64,000 bases of DNA from Nakamurella sp. (GTDB lineage Bacteria > Actinomycetota > Actinomycetes > Mycobacteriales > Nakamurellaceae). Below the pieces are notes generated by a model. It was not told the origin of the DNA, searched no databases, and worked only from the letters and a program-made list of their open reading frames with translations. This document shows positions 12,451 through 20,835 of the stretch, one piece after another. The DNA lies in assembly GCA_017882715.1 (NCBI GenBank), contig JADGOY010000003.1:1-64000 (forward strand). Reading direction: 5' to 3'. Both the position numbers and the translations under genes were made by a program. The stretch's first letter is position 1, and every line of letters begins with the position of its first letter.

Positions 12451-14139
12451 TCACCGGCCCGGCTTGACAGGGACGTCGGTGTATTGGCCGAGCACCACGG
12501 CGGCCGCTGCCTGTTTCGACGAGCCGGATAGGTAATTGGTTTCCGAATGGTGCGAGAACGCCTGCACCTGGTTGGCCACCGCCGATGTGACGGGACCGGC
12601 GAACATTCCGATCGGCCCGGGGAGCGAGACCGACACCGTCAGATCGGGCACGTTCGAGTTTGCGTCGATCACCTGCGCACCGAAGTCGGCCAGCGCCGGG
12701 TCGACCCCGAACGGTTCCAACCTGGGCGGGCCGATCCACGGCCCACTGAGCAACGTCCCGGCGGCGACCGCGCCCAGATCCATCCGGGTCTGCGTGACGG
12801 GGTCCTGGTCGAATGCCACGACATAGGTGTGGTCGGCCGGCAGATTCGGGTAGCTGTCGGCGGTCGGCACCCCGGCGCTCGCGCCCGGTGACCCCATCAG
12901 CACCACGTCGTCGAGCCGCGCGCCGCGTGCGGCCGCAGCGGACACCGTCGTCGACCCCATCGAGAAACCCAGGGCGGTGAACCTGGCGTCGGCCGGTGCC
13001 CATTGCCGAAACCTGTCGATATCCTGGGCCAGTTGCGCGCCGCCGTCGCGCGCGTTGTCGTCGTTCAATATGTCCAGTGTGCTGGCCACGTCGGCCAGGG
13101 CATCGGTGTCGACGCCCGAGACGTAGGACATCGGGATGTCGTACCCGTACCAGGCCACCACCGCGGTGGACTCTCCTGGTGACTGGCGCATCGCCTCCGC
13201 CCGTAGTGCGGCCGCGTCCTGCAGGCCGCCCGACATTGCCGCGGGCGCGCTGGCGACGCCCGGGACCAGTGTCGCGACATTGTCGGCGGTGCCGATGTCA
13301 CCGATGCCGACGGCTGCCCGGCCCTGGCTCCCCGAGTTGGCCGACTCGTACACCAGCAGTTGAGCGACGCCACCGGCCGCCTTCGCCTGGGCCAACGAGG
13401 CACTCACCCCCTGGGCCATCTGCCGGGTGACGTCGTCGGGGGACTGCAGATCACGCTCGAGGCGCTGCAGGTTGCCGGCATCGACCGGGACCGGGCCGGC
13501 CGTGGAGCTGGTGGGCGCCGGGCCGGAGGGACCGGGGTTCGCCGTCGGTGAGTCGGCGGGCAGGGCCTCGATCCGATCGCGGGGGTCGGTCCGCAGCGCC
13601 AGCGCCAGGGAGCGCAGGGCGTCGCTCGCGCGGGTGCGTAACTCGTCCAGCCGCCCGGTCAGCTCCGCGAGGATGCGCAGCAGTTCGGGTTGCGGGTCCG
13701 GGGATGCACCGGCCGACCACGGCGTACCGACAACGGCCGGTCCGAGTCCGGCCACCGCGGCTTGCGCAGCGTCGAGCGCGGCATCGACATGCCGCCTGAC
13801 CTGCGCGAGCGTGCTGCAGGTCAGATCAGCGGCGTCGACCTGTTCGACGATCACCCTCCGGCTGGCCAGGCCCGCCTCGCGAAGTGCGGCGATCGCCGCA
13901 CGCGGCGCGAGGCTCGACCATCCCGCACTGAGCGCGGGCACGGCCTCGGACAGCAGGTCGGCGCCCTGCCAGAGCCAGACCGTCGTGCGGCGGGCCACCG
14001 TGAACCAGTCCGCCAGCCGTTCGGACTCGATGGCCAGCAGTTCGTCAGCCATCGGCAGCGGGTCCGGCAGGCCGTGCAGGATCGCCGTCTGACTGAGCGC
14101 CGACAGACCCGCATCCCGCGCGTGCGACGGCGGCGTCAT
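12451..14139 (-). CDS. DUF1023-type alpha/beta hydrolase with N-terminal helical region
   Basis: C-terminal domain VVAWYGYDIPMS..FTALGFSMGSTTVSAAA (nucleophile GFSMGS), FSHHSETNYL; ATG at 14139 overlaps upstream gene stop. Confidence 0.82.
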   Translation of the reverse strand: MTPPSHARDAGLSALSQTAILHGLPDPLPMADELLAIESERLADWFTVARRTTVWLWQGADLLSEAVPALSAGWSSLAPRAAIAALREAGLASRRVIVEQVDAADLTCSTLAQVRRHVDAALDAAQAAVAGLGPAVVGTPWSAGASPDPQPELLRILAELTGRLDELRTRASDALRSLALALRTDPRDRIEALPADSPTANPGPSGPAPTSSTAGPVPVDAGNLQRLERDLQSPDDVTRQMAQGVSASLAQAKAAGGVAQLLVYESANSGSQGRAAVGIGDIGTADNVATLVPGVASAPAAMSGGLQDAAALRAEAMRQSPGESTAVVAWYGYDIPMSYVSGVDTDALADVASTLDILNDDNARDGGAQLAQDIDRFRQWAPADARFTALGFSMGSTTVSAAAARGARLDDVVLMGSPGASAGVPTADSYPNLPADHTYVVAFDQDPVTQTRMDLGAVAAGTLLSGPWIGPPRLEPFGVDPALADFGAQVIDANSNVPDLTVSVSLPGPIGMFAGPVTSAVANQVQAFSHHSETNYLSGSSKQAAAAVVLGQYTDVPVKPGR

Positions 14140-14441
14140 CGGGGACCCCTGCCGACGGACCCTTCGGTGTCGTCGAAGCCCTGCGCGGACGACCGCAGTT
14201 TCTCGGCGGCTGCCTCGACGCGCAATGCCAGGGCCCTGGCACCGTCGACCGCCTCGATCACCCGACGGGCGGCGGCATCCACGACCTCGCGGCCGGCTGC
14301 GGAGGAGCCCAGACTCGTGTCGGTCAGCGGGCATCGGAGCACCTCGCCCGAGTCCTGCCCCCGGTACGCGTGGGCGGCGTCGTCGAGCATCGCCGCGGCC
14401 CGCCGGATCAACGCCGTGTCCACCGTCAGGTCGGTCGTCAT
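14136..14441 (-). CDS. ESX/EspC-like small helical protein
   Basis: 101 aa helical MTTDLTVDTALIRRAAAMLDDAAHAYRGQDSGEV; ATGA overlap with the downstream DUF1023 gene. Confidence 0.6.
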   Translation of the reverse strand: MTTDLTVDTALIRRAAAMLDDAAHAYRGQDSGEVLRCPLTDTSLGSSAAGREVVDAAARRVIEAVDGARALALRVEAAAEKLRSSAQGFDDTEGSVGRGPR

Positions 14442-14552
14442 CGCATGCCGTCCGTCATCGTCGCCCCCGAGTGTGGTGCCGGCCTGACGCGGCACCGCTT
14501 GACTGCGATGGTGGCGGATCGGCAGGCGCCTTGGGGATCGCCGGCGCGGGCT

Positions 14553-14594
14553 GTGGACAGAAATCGGACATAGGAACAAATCGGCGGGCCCAGT
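14553..14594. repeat. 42-bp intergenic repeat, copy 1
   Basis: GTGGACAGAAATCGGACATAGGAACAAATCGGCGGGCCCAGT; 36/42 identical to 20330-20371. Confidence 0.75.
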
Positions 14595-14663
14595 GCCGTG
14601 ACCGCGAGCACCATGGACAGGTGACGGCCACCCGGGCGTGGCCCACCAGCGGGTCTGCGGCCC

Positions 14664-15181
14664 GTGACGAGCTCGCCGAATGGTCGACAGCATGGCTGTC
14701 CGATGCCGAACTCGGTCCGTGCCGGTTTCAGCGACCCACACCCGCTGGCCGCGGCCGATTTCGCCTGGCGATCGGGGCTGCCATGGGCGTTCTCGGCCAC
14801 AGTCGGGTCGCTGCGCGCGCTGATGGGCGGGTACCTCGCCGCGGTCGGTCCTCGTTTCCGGCGGCTGCCGGGCGCGTTCTGGCACCGACGCTGGTGGTCT
14901 GGGGGACCAGGGACCGACTGGTCGACGTGCGGCTGGCACCACGCACCGTGGCCGCATTTGCCCAGGCCGATTTGTTGGTCCTGCCCGGCTGCGGACATGT
15001 CGCCCAGATGGAGGATCCGAAGACCACAGCGCGGGGTGTGCTGGCCCTGTGGGAGCGTTCCAGGGCCGATGGCGCAGACGAACTGGGTGCCGAACAGGGT
15101 GACGTATCGACAACCCGCATGGCACCGGCGGGCGCGCCGCTACTGGCCGGCCAGGCCGCTGTGGCAACCTCGTGGACGTGA
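14664..15181 (+). pseudogene. Alpha/beta hydrolase C-terminal remnant, truncated and frameshifted
   Basis: Frame 3 encodes ..FAWRSGLPWAFSATVGSLRALMGGYLAAVGPRFRRLPG, which continues in frame 2 as RVLAPTLVVWGTRDRLVDVRLAPRTVAAFAQADLLVLPGCGHVAQMEDP. Confidence 0.7.
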
Positions 15182-16530
15182 CCCCACCCGCCGCGGATCC
15201 GGGCCGAACCAGGACGGGTCGGCATGACGTCGGCGACGACAATGCCGCAGCACCCCAGCGACGTGTTCCGCGACCTATCGGCCGGTCGACCCTGTGGGAC
15301 AGCGACGAAGCGCCGACCTCCGCAGCGGGTGCCGCACGCACGCCCGGTCGACCATCGGCACAGACGCCGCGGTCCGGCGCTCGACGGACGAGTGCGGATC
15401 GGCCACCACGACGGCTCACCGAAAACGCGGGTTCCCCGTCCGCCGCGTCCAGCCGGCGCGGGACGCCGCCGCCCGGCGGGCTGGATGGCCTCGGTGGCCG
15501 CGCTGGGGGCGGTGGCCGCGGTGGACGAGGCGGGTCCGGTGGGCCCCGGCGGGGGGCACCCACCGCCTCGGATCGCGGCCGATCCGTCAGCTGGCGACTC
15601 ATCGCGATTCCGTTCCTGGTGCTGGTGACGGTGGTCGCCGCTTTCCAGGCCTTCGGCTCGCCATCGCAGACGACCTCGGCGAGTGTGCCCATGTCCTCCG
15701 GCGCCCGCGCGACGACCCGCGCCACCGGCCCCTCGTCGCGGGCGACGCCAGCGACGGCCACTGACGCTTCGGGGCGGCCCGTGCTCACCACACCGGTCGG
15801 GCAGGCGGAACCCGACGCGTCGAACGGCGCTGAAGGACATGTCGCCGAAGGCATCACCTCCGCAGCATTGCCGGTGGGCCCGGCACTCGTCACGGCCGGC
15901 GCCGGCACCTGGCACGCCGTTCCGGGCACCACCCCGGTCCACGGCACCGGAGGCGAGGCGTATACCTACACCATCGAGGTCGAGGACGGCCTGCAATCCG
16001 CCGAGGCCGACCAGGCATTTGCGGCCGCAGTCGATGCGACGCTGGCAGATCCACGATCGTGGATCGGCGGCGGACAGGTGACGTTGGCCCGGGTGGACTC
16101 CGGCGACCCCAGCTTCAGGATCTCGCTGACCAGCCAGATGACCATTCGTTCGCCGGATTTGTGTGGCTGGGACGTCCCGCTGGAGGCTTCGTGCTTCAAC
16201 AGGTGGGACGGCCGGGTACTGATCAACGACGCCAGATGGGTTCGGGGCGCGATGGCCTACGACACTGACGTCAACTCCTATCGCTCCTACGCGGTGAATC
16301 ACGAGGTAGGCCACGCTCTCGGCTTCTCGCACCTGCCCTGCCCGGAGACCGGAGCCCCGGCGCCGGTGATGATGCAGCAGTCGTGGAGCACGGCCGACAA
16401 CGACCTGAACCTGCTCGATCCGGAGACGATCCCCGCGGACGGGAAGGTCTGCGTCTCGAACCCGTACCCGTTCCCCGGAGCGGCCGCGACGCAGGCATCG
16501 GCGTCCGCGCCGTCGGCCGCCGCCGGCTGA
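15172..16530 (+). CDS. DUF3152 family putative membrane-anchored metzincin-like protease
   Basis: Low-complexity N-terminus, TM LIAIPFLVLVTVVAAFQAF, then DUF3152 domain with HEVGHALGFSH (HExxHxxGxxH). Confidence 0.85.
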   Translation: MDVTPPAADPGRTRTGRHDVGDDNAAAPQRRVPRPIGRSTLWDSDEAPTSAAGAARTPGRPSAQTPRSGARRTSADRPPRRLTENAGSPSAASSRRGTPPPGGLDGLGGRAGGGGRGGRGGSGGPRRGAPTASDRGRSVSWRLIAIPFLVLVTVVAAFQAFGSPSQTTSASVPMSSGARATTRATGPSSRATPATATDASGRPVLTTPVGQAEPDASNGAEGHVAEGITSAALPVGPALVTAGAGTWHAVPGTTPVHGTGGEAYTYTIEVEDGLQSAEADQAFAAAVDATLADPRSWIGGGQVTLARVDSGDPSFRISLTSQMTIRSPDLCGWDVPLEASCFNRWDGRVLINDARWVRGAMAYDTDVNSYRSYAVNHEVGHALGFSHLPCPETGAPAPVMMQQSWSTADNDLNLLDPETIPADGKVCVSNPYPFPGAAATQASASAPSAAAG

Positions 16531-16583
16531 TCCGGGAAGAACCGCGGTCGTTCGGCGGTTGATGGTGAGGCAGACTGTGCCGC

Positions 16584-17780
16584 GTGCCCGAGGAGAATGC
16601 TGTGACTTTGCCGCCGTTGGTAGAACCAGCCGATTCGCTGACCAAAGCCGAGGTGGAGCGGTATTCGCGCCACCTGATCATCCCGGACGTCGGGATGGCC
16701 GGCCAGAAGCGGTTGAAGAACGCGAAGGTGCTCGTCGTCGGGGCCGGTGGTCTCGGCTCGCCCGCGCTGCTGTACCTGGCCGCGGCCGGCGTCGGCACGC
16801 TCGGGATCCTCGACTTCGACACGGTGGACGAGTCGAATCTGCAACGCCAGGTGATCCACGGCCAGTCTGACATCGGCAAGTCCAAGGCGCTCTCGGCAGC
16901 CGAGTCGATCGCCGAGGTGAACCCGTACGTGCAGGTCAACCTGCACACCGAGCGGCTGGACTCCGGCAATGCGCTGGAGATCTTCGCGCCCTACGACCTG
17001 ATCCTGGACGGCACCGACAACTTCGCCACCCGGTACCTGGTCAACGACGCCTGCGTGCTCTTGGGGAAGCCGTACGTCTGGGGCTCCATCTACCGCTTCG
17101 AGGGTCAGGCGAGCGTGTTCTGGGCTGAGCCGGCCGGCGGCGGGCGGGAGGGTGTCCAGTATCGCGACCTGTATCCCGAGCCGCCGCCGCCGGGCATGGT
17201 GCCCTCCTGCGCCGAGGGCGGTGTGCTCGGTGTGCTCTGCGCGTCGATCGGCTCGATCATGGTGACCGAGGCGATCAAGCTGATCACCGGCATCGGCGAG
17301 ACGCTGCTCGGCAGGCTGATGGTGTACGACGCGCTGGAGATGACCTACCGGACCGTCAAGATCCGGAAGGATCCGGCGGGTGAGCCGATCACCGGGCTGA
17401 TCGACTACGAGGCGTTCTGCGGGACGCTGTCCGATGATGCCGCCGAGGCCGCGATGAACCACACCATCTCCGCGCGCGACCTGAAGGCGAAGATGGATGC
17501 AGGGGAGGACTTCCTGCTGGTCGATGTGCGCGAGCAGAACGAGTACGAGATTGTCTCCCTTCCCGGTTCGGTGCTGATCCCCAAGGGCGACATCATCTCC
17601 GGCGAAGCGTTGGCCTCGCTGCCGCAGGACAAGCCGCTCGTGCTGCACTGCAAGTCGGGCGCCCGATCCGCCGAGGCACTGGCCGTACTGCACAAGGCGG
17701 GCTTTGCCGACGCGGTGCACGTCGGCGGTGGGGTACTGGCGTGGGTGAAGCAGGTGGATCCGAGCCTGCCGAGCTACTGA
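16584..17780 (+). CDS. moeZ: Adenylyltransferase/sulfurtransferase MoeZ (ThiF/MoeB domain plus rhodanese)
   Basis: ERYSRHLIIPDVGMAGQKRLKNAKVLVVGAGGLGSPALLYLAAAGVG and C-terminal rhodanese loop HCKSGARS. Confidence 0.94.
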   Translation: MPEENAVTLPPLVEPADSLTKAEVERYSRHLIIPDVGMAGQKRLKNAKVLVVGAGGLGSPALLYLAAAGVGTLGILDFDTVDESNLQRQVIHGQSDIGKSKALSAAESIAEVNPYVQVNLHTERLDSGNALEIFAPYDLILDGTDNFATRYLVNDACVLLGKPYVWGSIYRFEGQASVFWAEPAGGGREGVQYRDLYPEPPPPGMVPSCAEGGVLGVLCASIGSIMVTEAIKLITGIGETLLGRLMVYDALEMTYRTVKIRKDPAGEPITGLIDYEAFCGTLSDDAAEAAMNHTISARDLKAKMDAGEDFLLVDVREQNEYEIVSLPGSVLIPKGDIISGEALASLPQDKPLVLHCKSGARSAEALAVLHKAGFADAVHVGGGVLAWVKQVDPSLPSY

Positions 17781-17843
17781 CCAGCGACCGCGACACGGGT
17801 GCTGTTGGCTGGGCGGGCGGGTGCGCCGCGGTAGCGTCGGGCG

Positions 17844-18659
17844 GTGACCCGTGGACCTGCGGCGCCGCCGCCTGAACACGTGTTGAGCGCGTTCGGGGTG
17901 CCGGCGGCCGAACCCGAGTTGCTCTCGAAGGCGCGTCCTCGCACCTGGCGCTGCGAGGCGACAGTACTGGGCAGCGTCGACGACCCGGCCGAGGCGTCAT
18001 GGTTGGCCAGCACGTTCGAGCAGTTGCAGGTCGCCGGCGTGCGGTTGGCTCGGCCGGTGCGGTCGTCGGACGGCCGGTGGGTGGTGTCCGGGTGGACCGC
18101 GCACCGGTTCGTCTCGGGCAGCCCGGCCCCACGGCACGACGAGATCATGCGGACGGCGATCGCCGTGCACGCTGCGCTCGAACCATTTCCCGAGCCCCGA
18201 TTCCTCCGCGACCGCACGGACCTGCGGAGCTGGGCGAATCAGGTCGCCTGGGGCGAGGCGGACGACCAGGGACGGATCGGCTCGGGTCACGGTGCGCGGC
18301 TGTTCGAGGCTCTGGCCGCCGGACGGCGGCGGGTGGATCTGCCCTCTCAGGTCGTGCACGGCGATCTGGCTCGCAACGTGTTGTTTGCCGGCACCGCGCC
18401 GCCCGCCGTGGTGGATTTCGCGCCCTTCTGGCGCCCCGCTACCTGGGCGGCTGCCGTCGTCGCGGTGGATTCGCTGGCCTGGGGAGCTGCCCCCATCGAG
18501 TTCCTGACGGACTACTCGCATCTTCCGGAATGGCCGCAGATGCTGCGCCGGGCAGTGCTCTTCAGGTTGGCGATCACTCTCGCGCACCCGCTGACCCCGC
18601 CGGACGAGCTGGTCACGGTGCTATCCACGGCCGAACGGATCGAGCCGTACCTCGACTGA
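17844..18659 (+). CDS. TIGR02569 family (kinase-like) protein
   Basis: PPEHVLSAFGVPAAEPELL..WRCEATVLGSV..VVHGDLARNVLFAGTAPPAVVDFAPFWRPATWA; conserved neighbour of moeZ. Confidence 0.85.
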   Translation: MTRGPAAPPPEHVLSAFGVPAAEPELLSKARPRTWRCEATVLGSVDDPAEASWLASTFEQLQVAGVRLARPVRSSDGRWVVSGWTAHRFVSGSPAPRHDEIMRTAIAVHAALEPFPEPRFLRDRTDLRSWANQVAWGEADDQGRIGSGHGARLFEALAAGRRRVDLPSQVVHGDLARNVLFAGTAPPAVVDFAPFWRPATWAAAVVAVDSLAWGAAPIEFLTDYSHLPEWPQMLRRAVLFRLAITLAHPLTPPDELVTVLSTAERIEPYLD

Positions 18660-18710
18660 GCCTCAACCTACCGACCAGAAAGTGAGCACCAGCGGCAGGA
18701 AGGTGGTCAC

Positions 18711-18977
18711 ATGGAGATCGGGGTGCCGGAATTCAAGGAGCACCTGTCGGAGTACCTCGAGCGTGCCGCCGGCGGTGAGCATCTCACCGTCACTGACCGT
18801 GGCCGTCCGAAAGCTGTGCTGGGACCGGTACCCGGGGGTGACCACATTGCCAGAGGCATCCAGCAGGGATGGATCACCCCCGCCCGCTCGCCGGGCCCGA
18901 TCCCGCCGGCGCCCGCGGGAGCACAGGCACGGACGTCGATCCGCGAGATGATCGACGACGACCGAGGCGAGGAATGA
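18711..18977 (+). CDS. Phd/YefM (VapB-like) antitoxin
   Basis: MEIGVPEFKEHLSEYLERAAGGEHLTVTDRGRPKAVLGPV. Confidence 0.87.
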   Translation: MEIGVPEFKEHLSEYLERAAGGEHLTVTDRGRPKAVLGPVPGGDHIARGIQQGWITPARSPGPIPPAPAGAQARTSIREMIDDDRGEE

Positions 18978-19171
18978 CTCTGTGTCTCGACTCTCGGTAG
19001 CAAACTGACCGGAACCGACGCGCTCGCCGCGCGACATGCCGTCCGGACCGATTGGGCCGTCTGGCCGTCGTCGAGATCTACTCCGTCGTCGCAGAGGATG
19101 CCGGTCGGCTCGCCGACCTGCGGCAGGCTCAGGCCGCTCGGTCGTTCGGATGGGTGGTGCTCGGTGCCTGA
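18974..19171 (+). pseudogene. VapC/PIN-domain toxin remnant
   Basis: ATGA overlap with antitoxin; MTLCLDSR-stop in frame, then SKLTGTDALAARHAVRTDWAV and RLAVVEIYSVVAEDAGRLADLRQAQ in other frames; too short for an intact PIN domain. Confidence 0.7.
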
Positions 19172-19213
19172 CGACGCGACGACCGGCAGACCCTGCGCGG
19201 CCCGGGAGTTGCG

Positions 19214-20278
19214 CTAAGGCCCGCCGTCGCAGGGACTCTCGGCGTCCGGGTCGGCCGCCGCCGCCAGCATCACCAGTTCGTCGGGGTGCGTTCCGGCGGC
19301 AATGATGGCGAGCAGGAGATGCGCCAGCCGATGACCGGGTTCGGCCTCCAGGCACCGGTCGAGGGCTACCTGCGCGAGTGCGCCGTCGCCGTGCCGGTAG
19401 GCGACCACGGCCAGTAACGAGCAGAGCTGCGGCGCTCGGTCGTCAGGCGTCCAACCGGCGCAGGCGATGAGCATCGGCAGCCATGGTCGGTGCATTTCCA
19501 CGACCGCCCGCGCAATCAACGCATCGCGGATCACCACATCGTTGACGACCACGGCCAGTGCGGTGGCCACCTCGGGTTGGACCCGGCCGGTCTCGGTGAT
19601 GCTGGCGAGCGCGTACTCGACCAAGGCATGGATGTCGCCGGGCAGGGTCTGAGCCTCTGACTGATCCGTTGGGCCAACATCGATCTCACCCTCCGGCGGA
19701 ACGCCGGGCAGACGCCCGGCCGCTGCCGCGTCGATACCTTGCTCAGCCGTGGCGAGCCGATCACCGGTGGGTCCGGCGATGGACCGACGCAGTTCGTCAC
19801 GGTCCGCCAGGACGGTGCGCCCGGCCAGCGCGCCCGCGGCATGCAGGGCGCGGACCTGCGGATCGCTGTCGTCCGGAATGGGGATGCCCGGGTGCGCACG
19901 CTCCATCGCACGGTTCAGCGCGGGCCGTGCACGGCCGTCACGCACCACGATGGCGTCCATCACGTCGACTCCGGCGGCGGCCAGCCGGCCCAGCAGTTCA
20001 TCGAGAAAGGGCGGTCGGCGTCGCGCGGACTGATAACTGATCACGACCACCTCGTCGGCGTACCGCCGGGCGTGCTCGGCGAGGTGGTCAGCCAGCGGCC
20101 GGTCCCGGCCCGGCGGCAGGTCCACCCGAGCCACCGGGCCCACCCGGCGGCGGGCGCCGTGCAAGCACAGCAGCACCATGCTTTCCTGCGGGTGAAACCC
20201 CAGCATGGTGGGAACCGCGGCCAACAGTCCTCGCGGACCGCTCACCTTCAGGGGCACCAGATCATCGGTCGTCGTCAT
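19214..20278 (-). CDS. DUF4192 family protein
   Basis: MTTTDDLVPLKVSGPRGLLAAVPTMLGFHPQESMVLLCLHG; start trimmed from ORF 19214-20428. Confidence 0.87.
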   Translation of the reverse strand: MTTTDDLVPLKVSGPRGLLAAVPTMLGFHPQESMVLLCLHGARRRVGPVARVDLPPGRDRPLADHLAEHARRYADEVVVISYQSARRRPPFLDELLGRLAAAGVDVMDAIVVRDGRARPALNRAMERAHPGIPIPDDSDPQVRALHAAGALAGRTVLADRDELRRSIAGPTGDRLATAEQGIDAAAAGRLPGVPPEGEIDVGPTDQSEAQTLPGDIHALVEYALASITETGRVQPEVATALAVVVNDVVIRDALIARAVVEMHRPWLPMLIACAGWTPDDRAPQLCSLLAVVAYRHGDGALAQVALDRCLEAEPGHRLAHLLLAIIAAGTHPDELVMLAAAADPDAESPCDGGP

Positions 20279-20329
20279 GGCCACACGCTCTCCCCGGCGA
20301 GGATCGGCGTCCACGGCGCTGAGGGCGAT

Positions 20330-20371
20330 GTGGATGGAAATCGGACATGGGAACAACTTGGCGGGACCAGT
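20330..20371. repeat. 42-bp intergenic repeat, copy 2
   Basis: GTGGATGGAAATCGGACATGGGAACAACTTGGCGGGACCAGT; pairs with 14553-14594. Confidence 0.75.
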
Positions 20372-20387
20372 CGGTCGGCACCCGTGA

Positions 20388-20678
20388 TCAGCCCACGAAG
20401 CGGTACCTCCGCAGGCTGACCCGCCCATCGGTGGCGATCACGCCCTCGGCGCGCAGCCGTGCGAGTTGCTCCTGCGCCAGGTGAGGTGCCGGGGTGCCGT
20501 CTGCGCGGACCACCCGGTGCCAGGGCGTCTGCTCGTCCGAGAGATGGGACAGCACGAAGCCGGCGAGCCGCGGCGAGCGCGACCCGGCCCGAGCGGCGAC
20601 GTCGCCGTAGGTGGCCACCCGCCCGGCCGGGATCTGTTCGACCGCATCGAGCATCCGCCCGGCAAGCTCCGTGTCCAC
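20388..20678 (-). CDS. Alkyltransferase-like (ATL/MGMT-like) DNA-binding protein
   Basis: VEQIPAGRVATYGDVAARAGSRSPRLAGFVLSH..PWHRVVRADGTPA; Trp replaces the MGMT active-site Cys (PCHRV to PWHRV). Confidence 0.9.
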   Translation of the reverse strand: MDTELAGRMLDAVEQIPAGRVATYGDVAARAGSRSPRLAGFVLSHLSDEQTPWHRVVRADGTPAPHLAQEQLARLRAEGVIATDGRVSLRRYRFVG

Positions 20679-20716
20679 GACTGCGAGTAAACCGGCTTCG
20701 AGGGCAGCTGGTCACT

Positions 20717-20778
20717 GTGGGTCGAGATTGTGGGTCGAGATTGTGGGTCGAGATTGTGGGTCGAGATTGCGGGTCGAG
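20717..20778. repeat. 13-bp tandem repeat (GTGGGTCGAGATT, about 4.8 copies)
   Basis: Four perfect units 20717-20768 plus a degenerate partial copy, between divergent ATL and adnA genes. Confidence 0.95.
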
Positions 20779-20835
20779 CGGATCGCCGATGGGCGCCTCC
20801 CCGGGGCTGTCGGTGCCTCGTGGTGGGATCGGGTC

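Noticed and set aside
14136-15947. 603-aa minus-strand ORF
   Set aside because: Only its C-terminal 101 aa (start 14441) looks like a protein; the rest is antisense to DUF3152 and the hydrolase remnant.
16048-16065. Perfect 18-bp palindrome GATCCACGATCGTGGATC
   Set aside because: Inside DUF3152 coding sequence; one such palindrome is not far from chance expectation in 64 kb and it has no regulatory context.
20717-20778. Possible CRISPR array
   Set aside because: Units are contiguous 13-mers without spacers; no cas genes nearby, so a simple tandem repeat.
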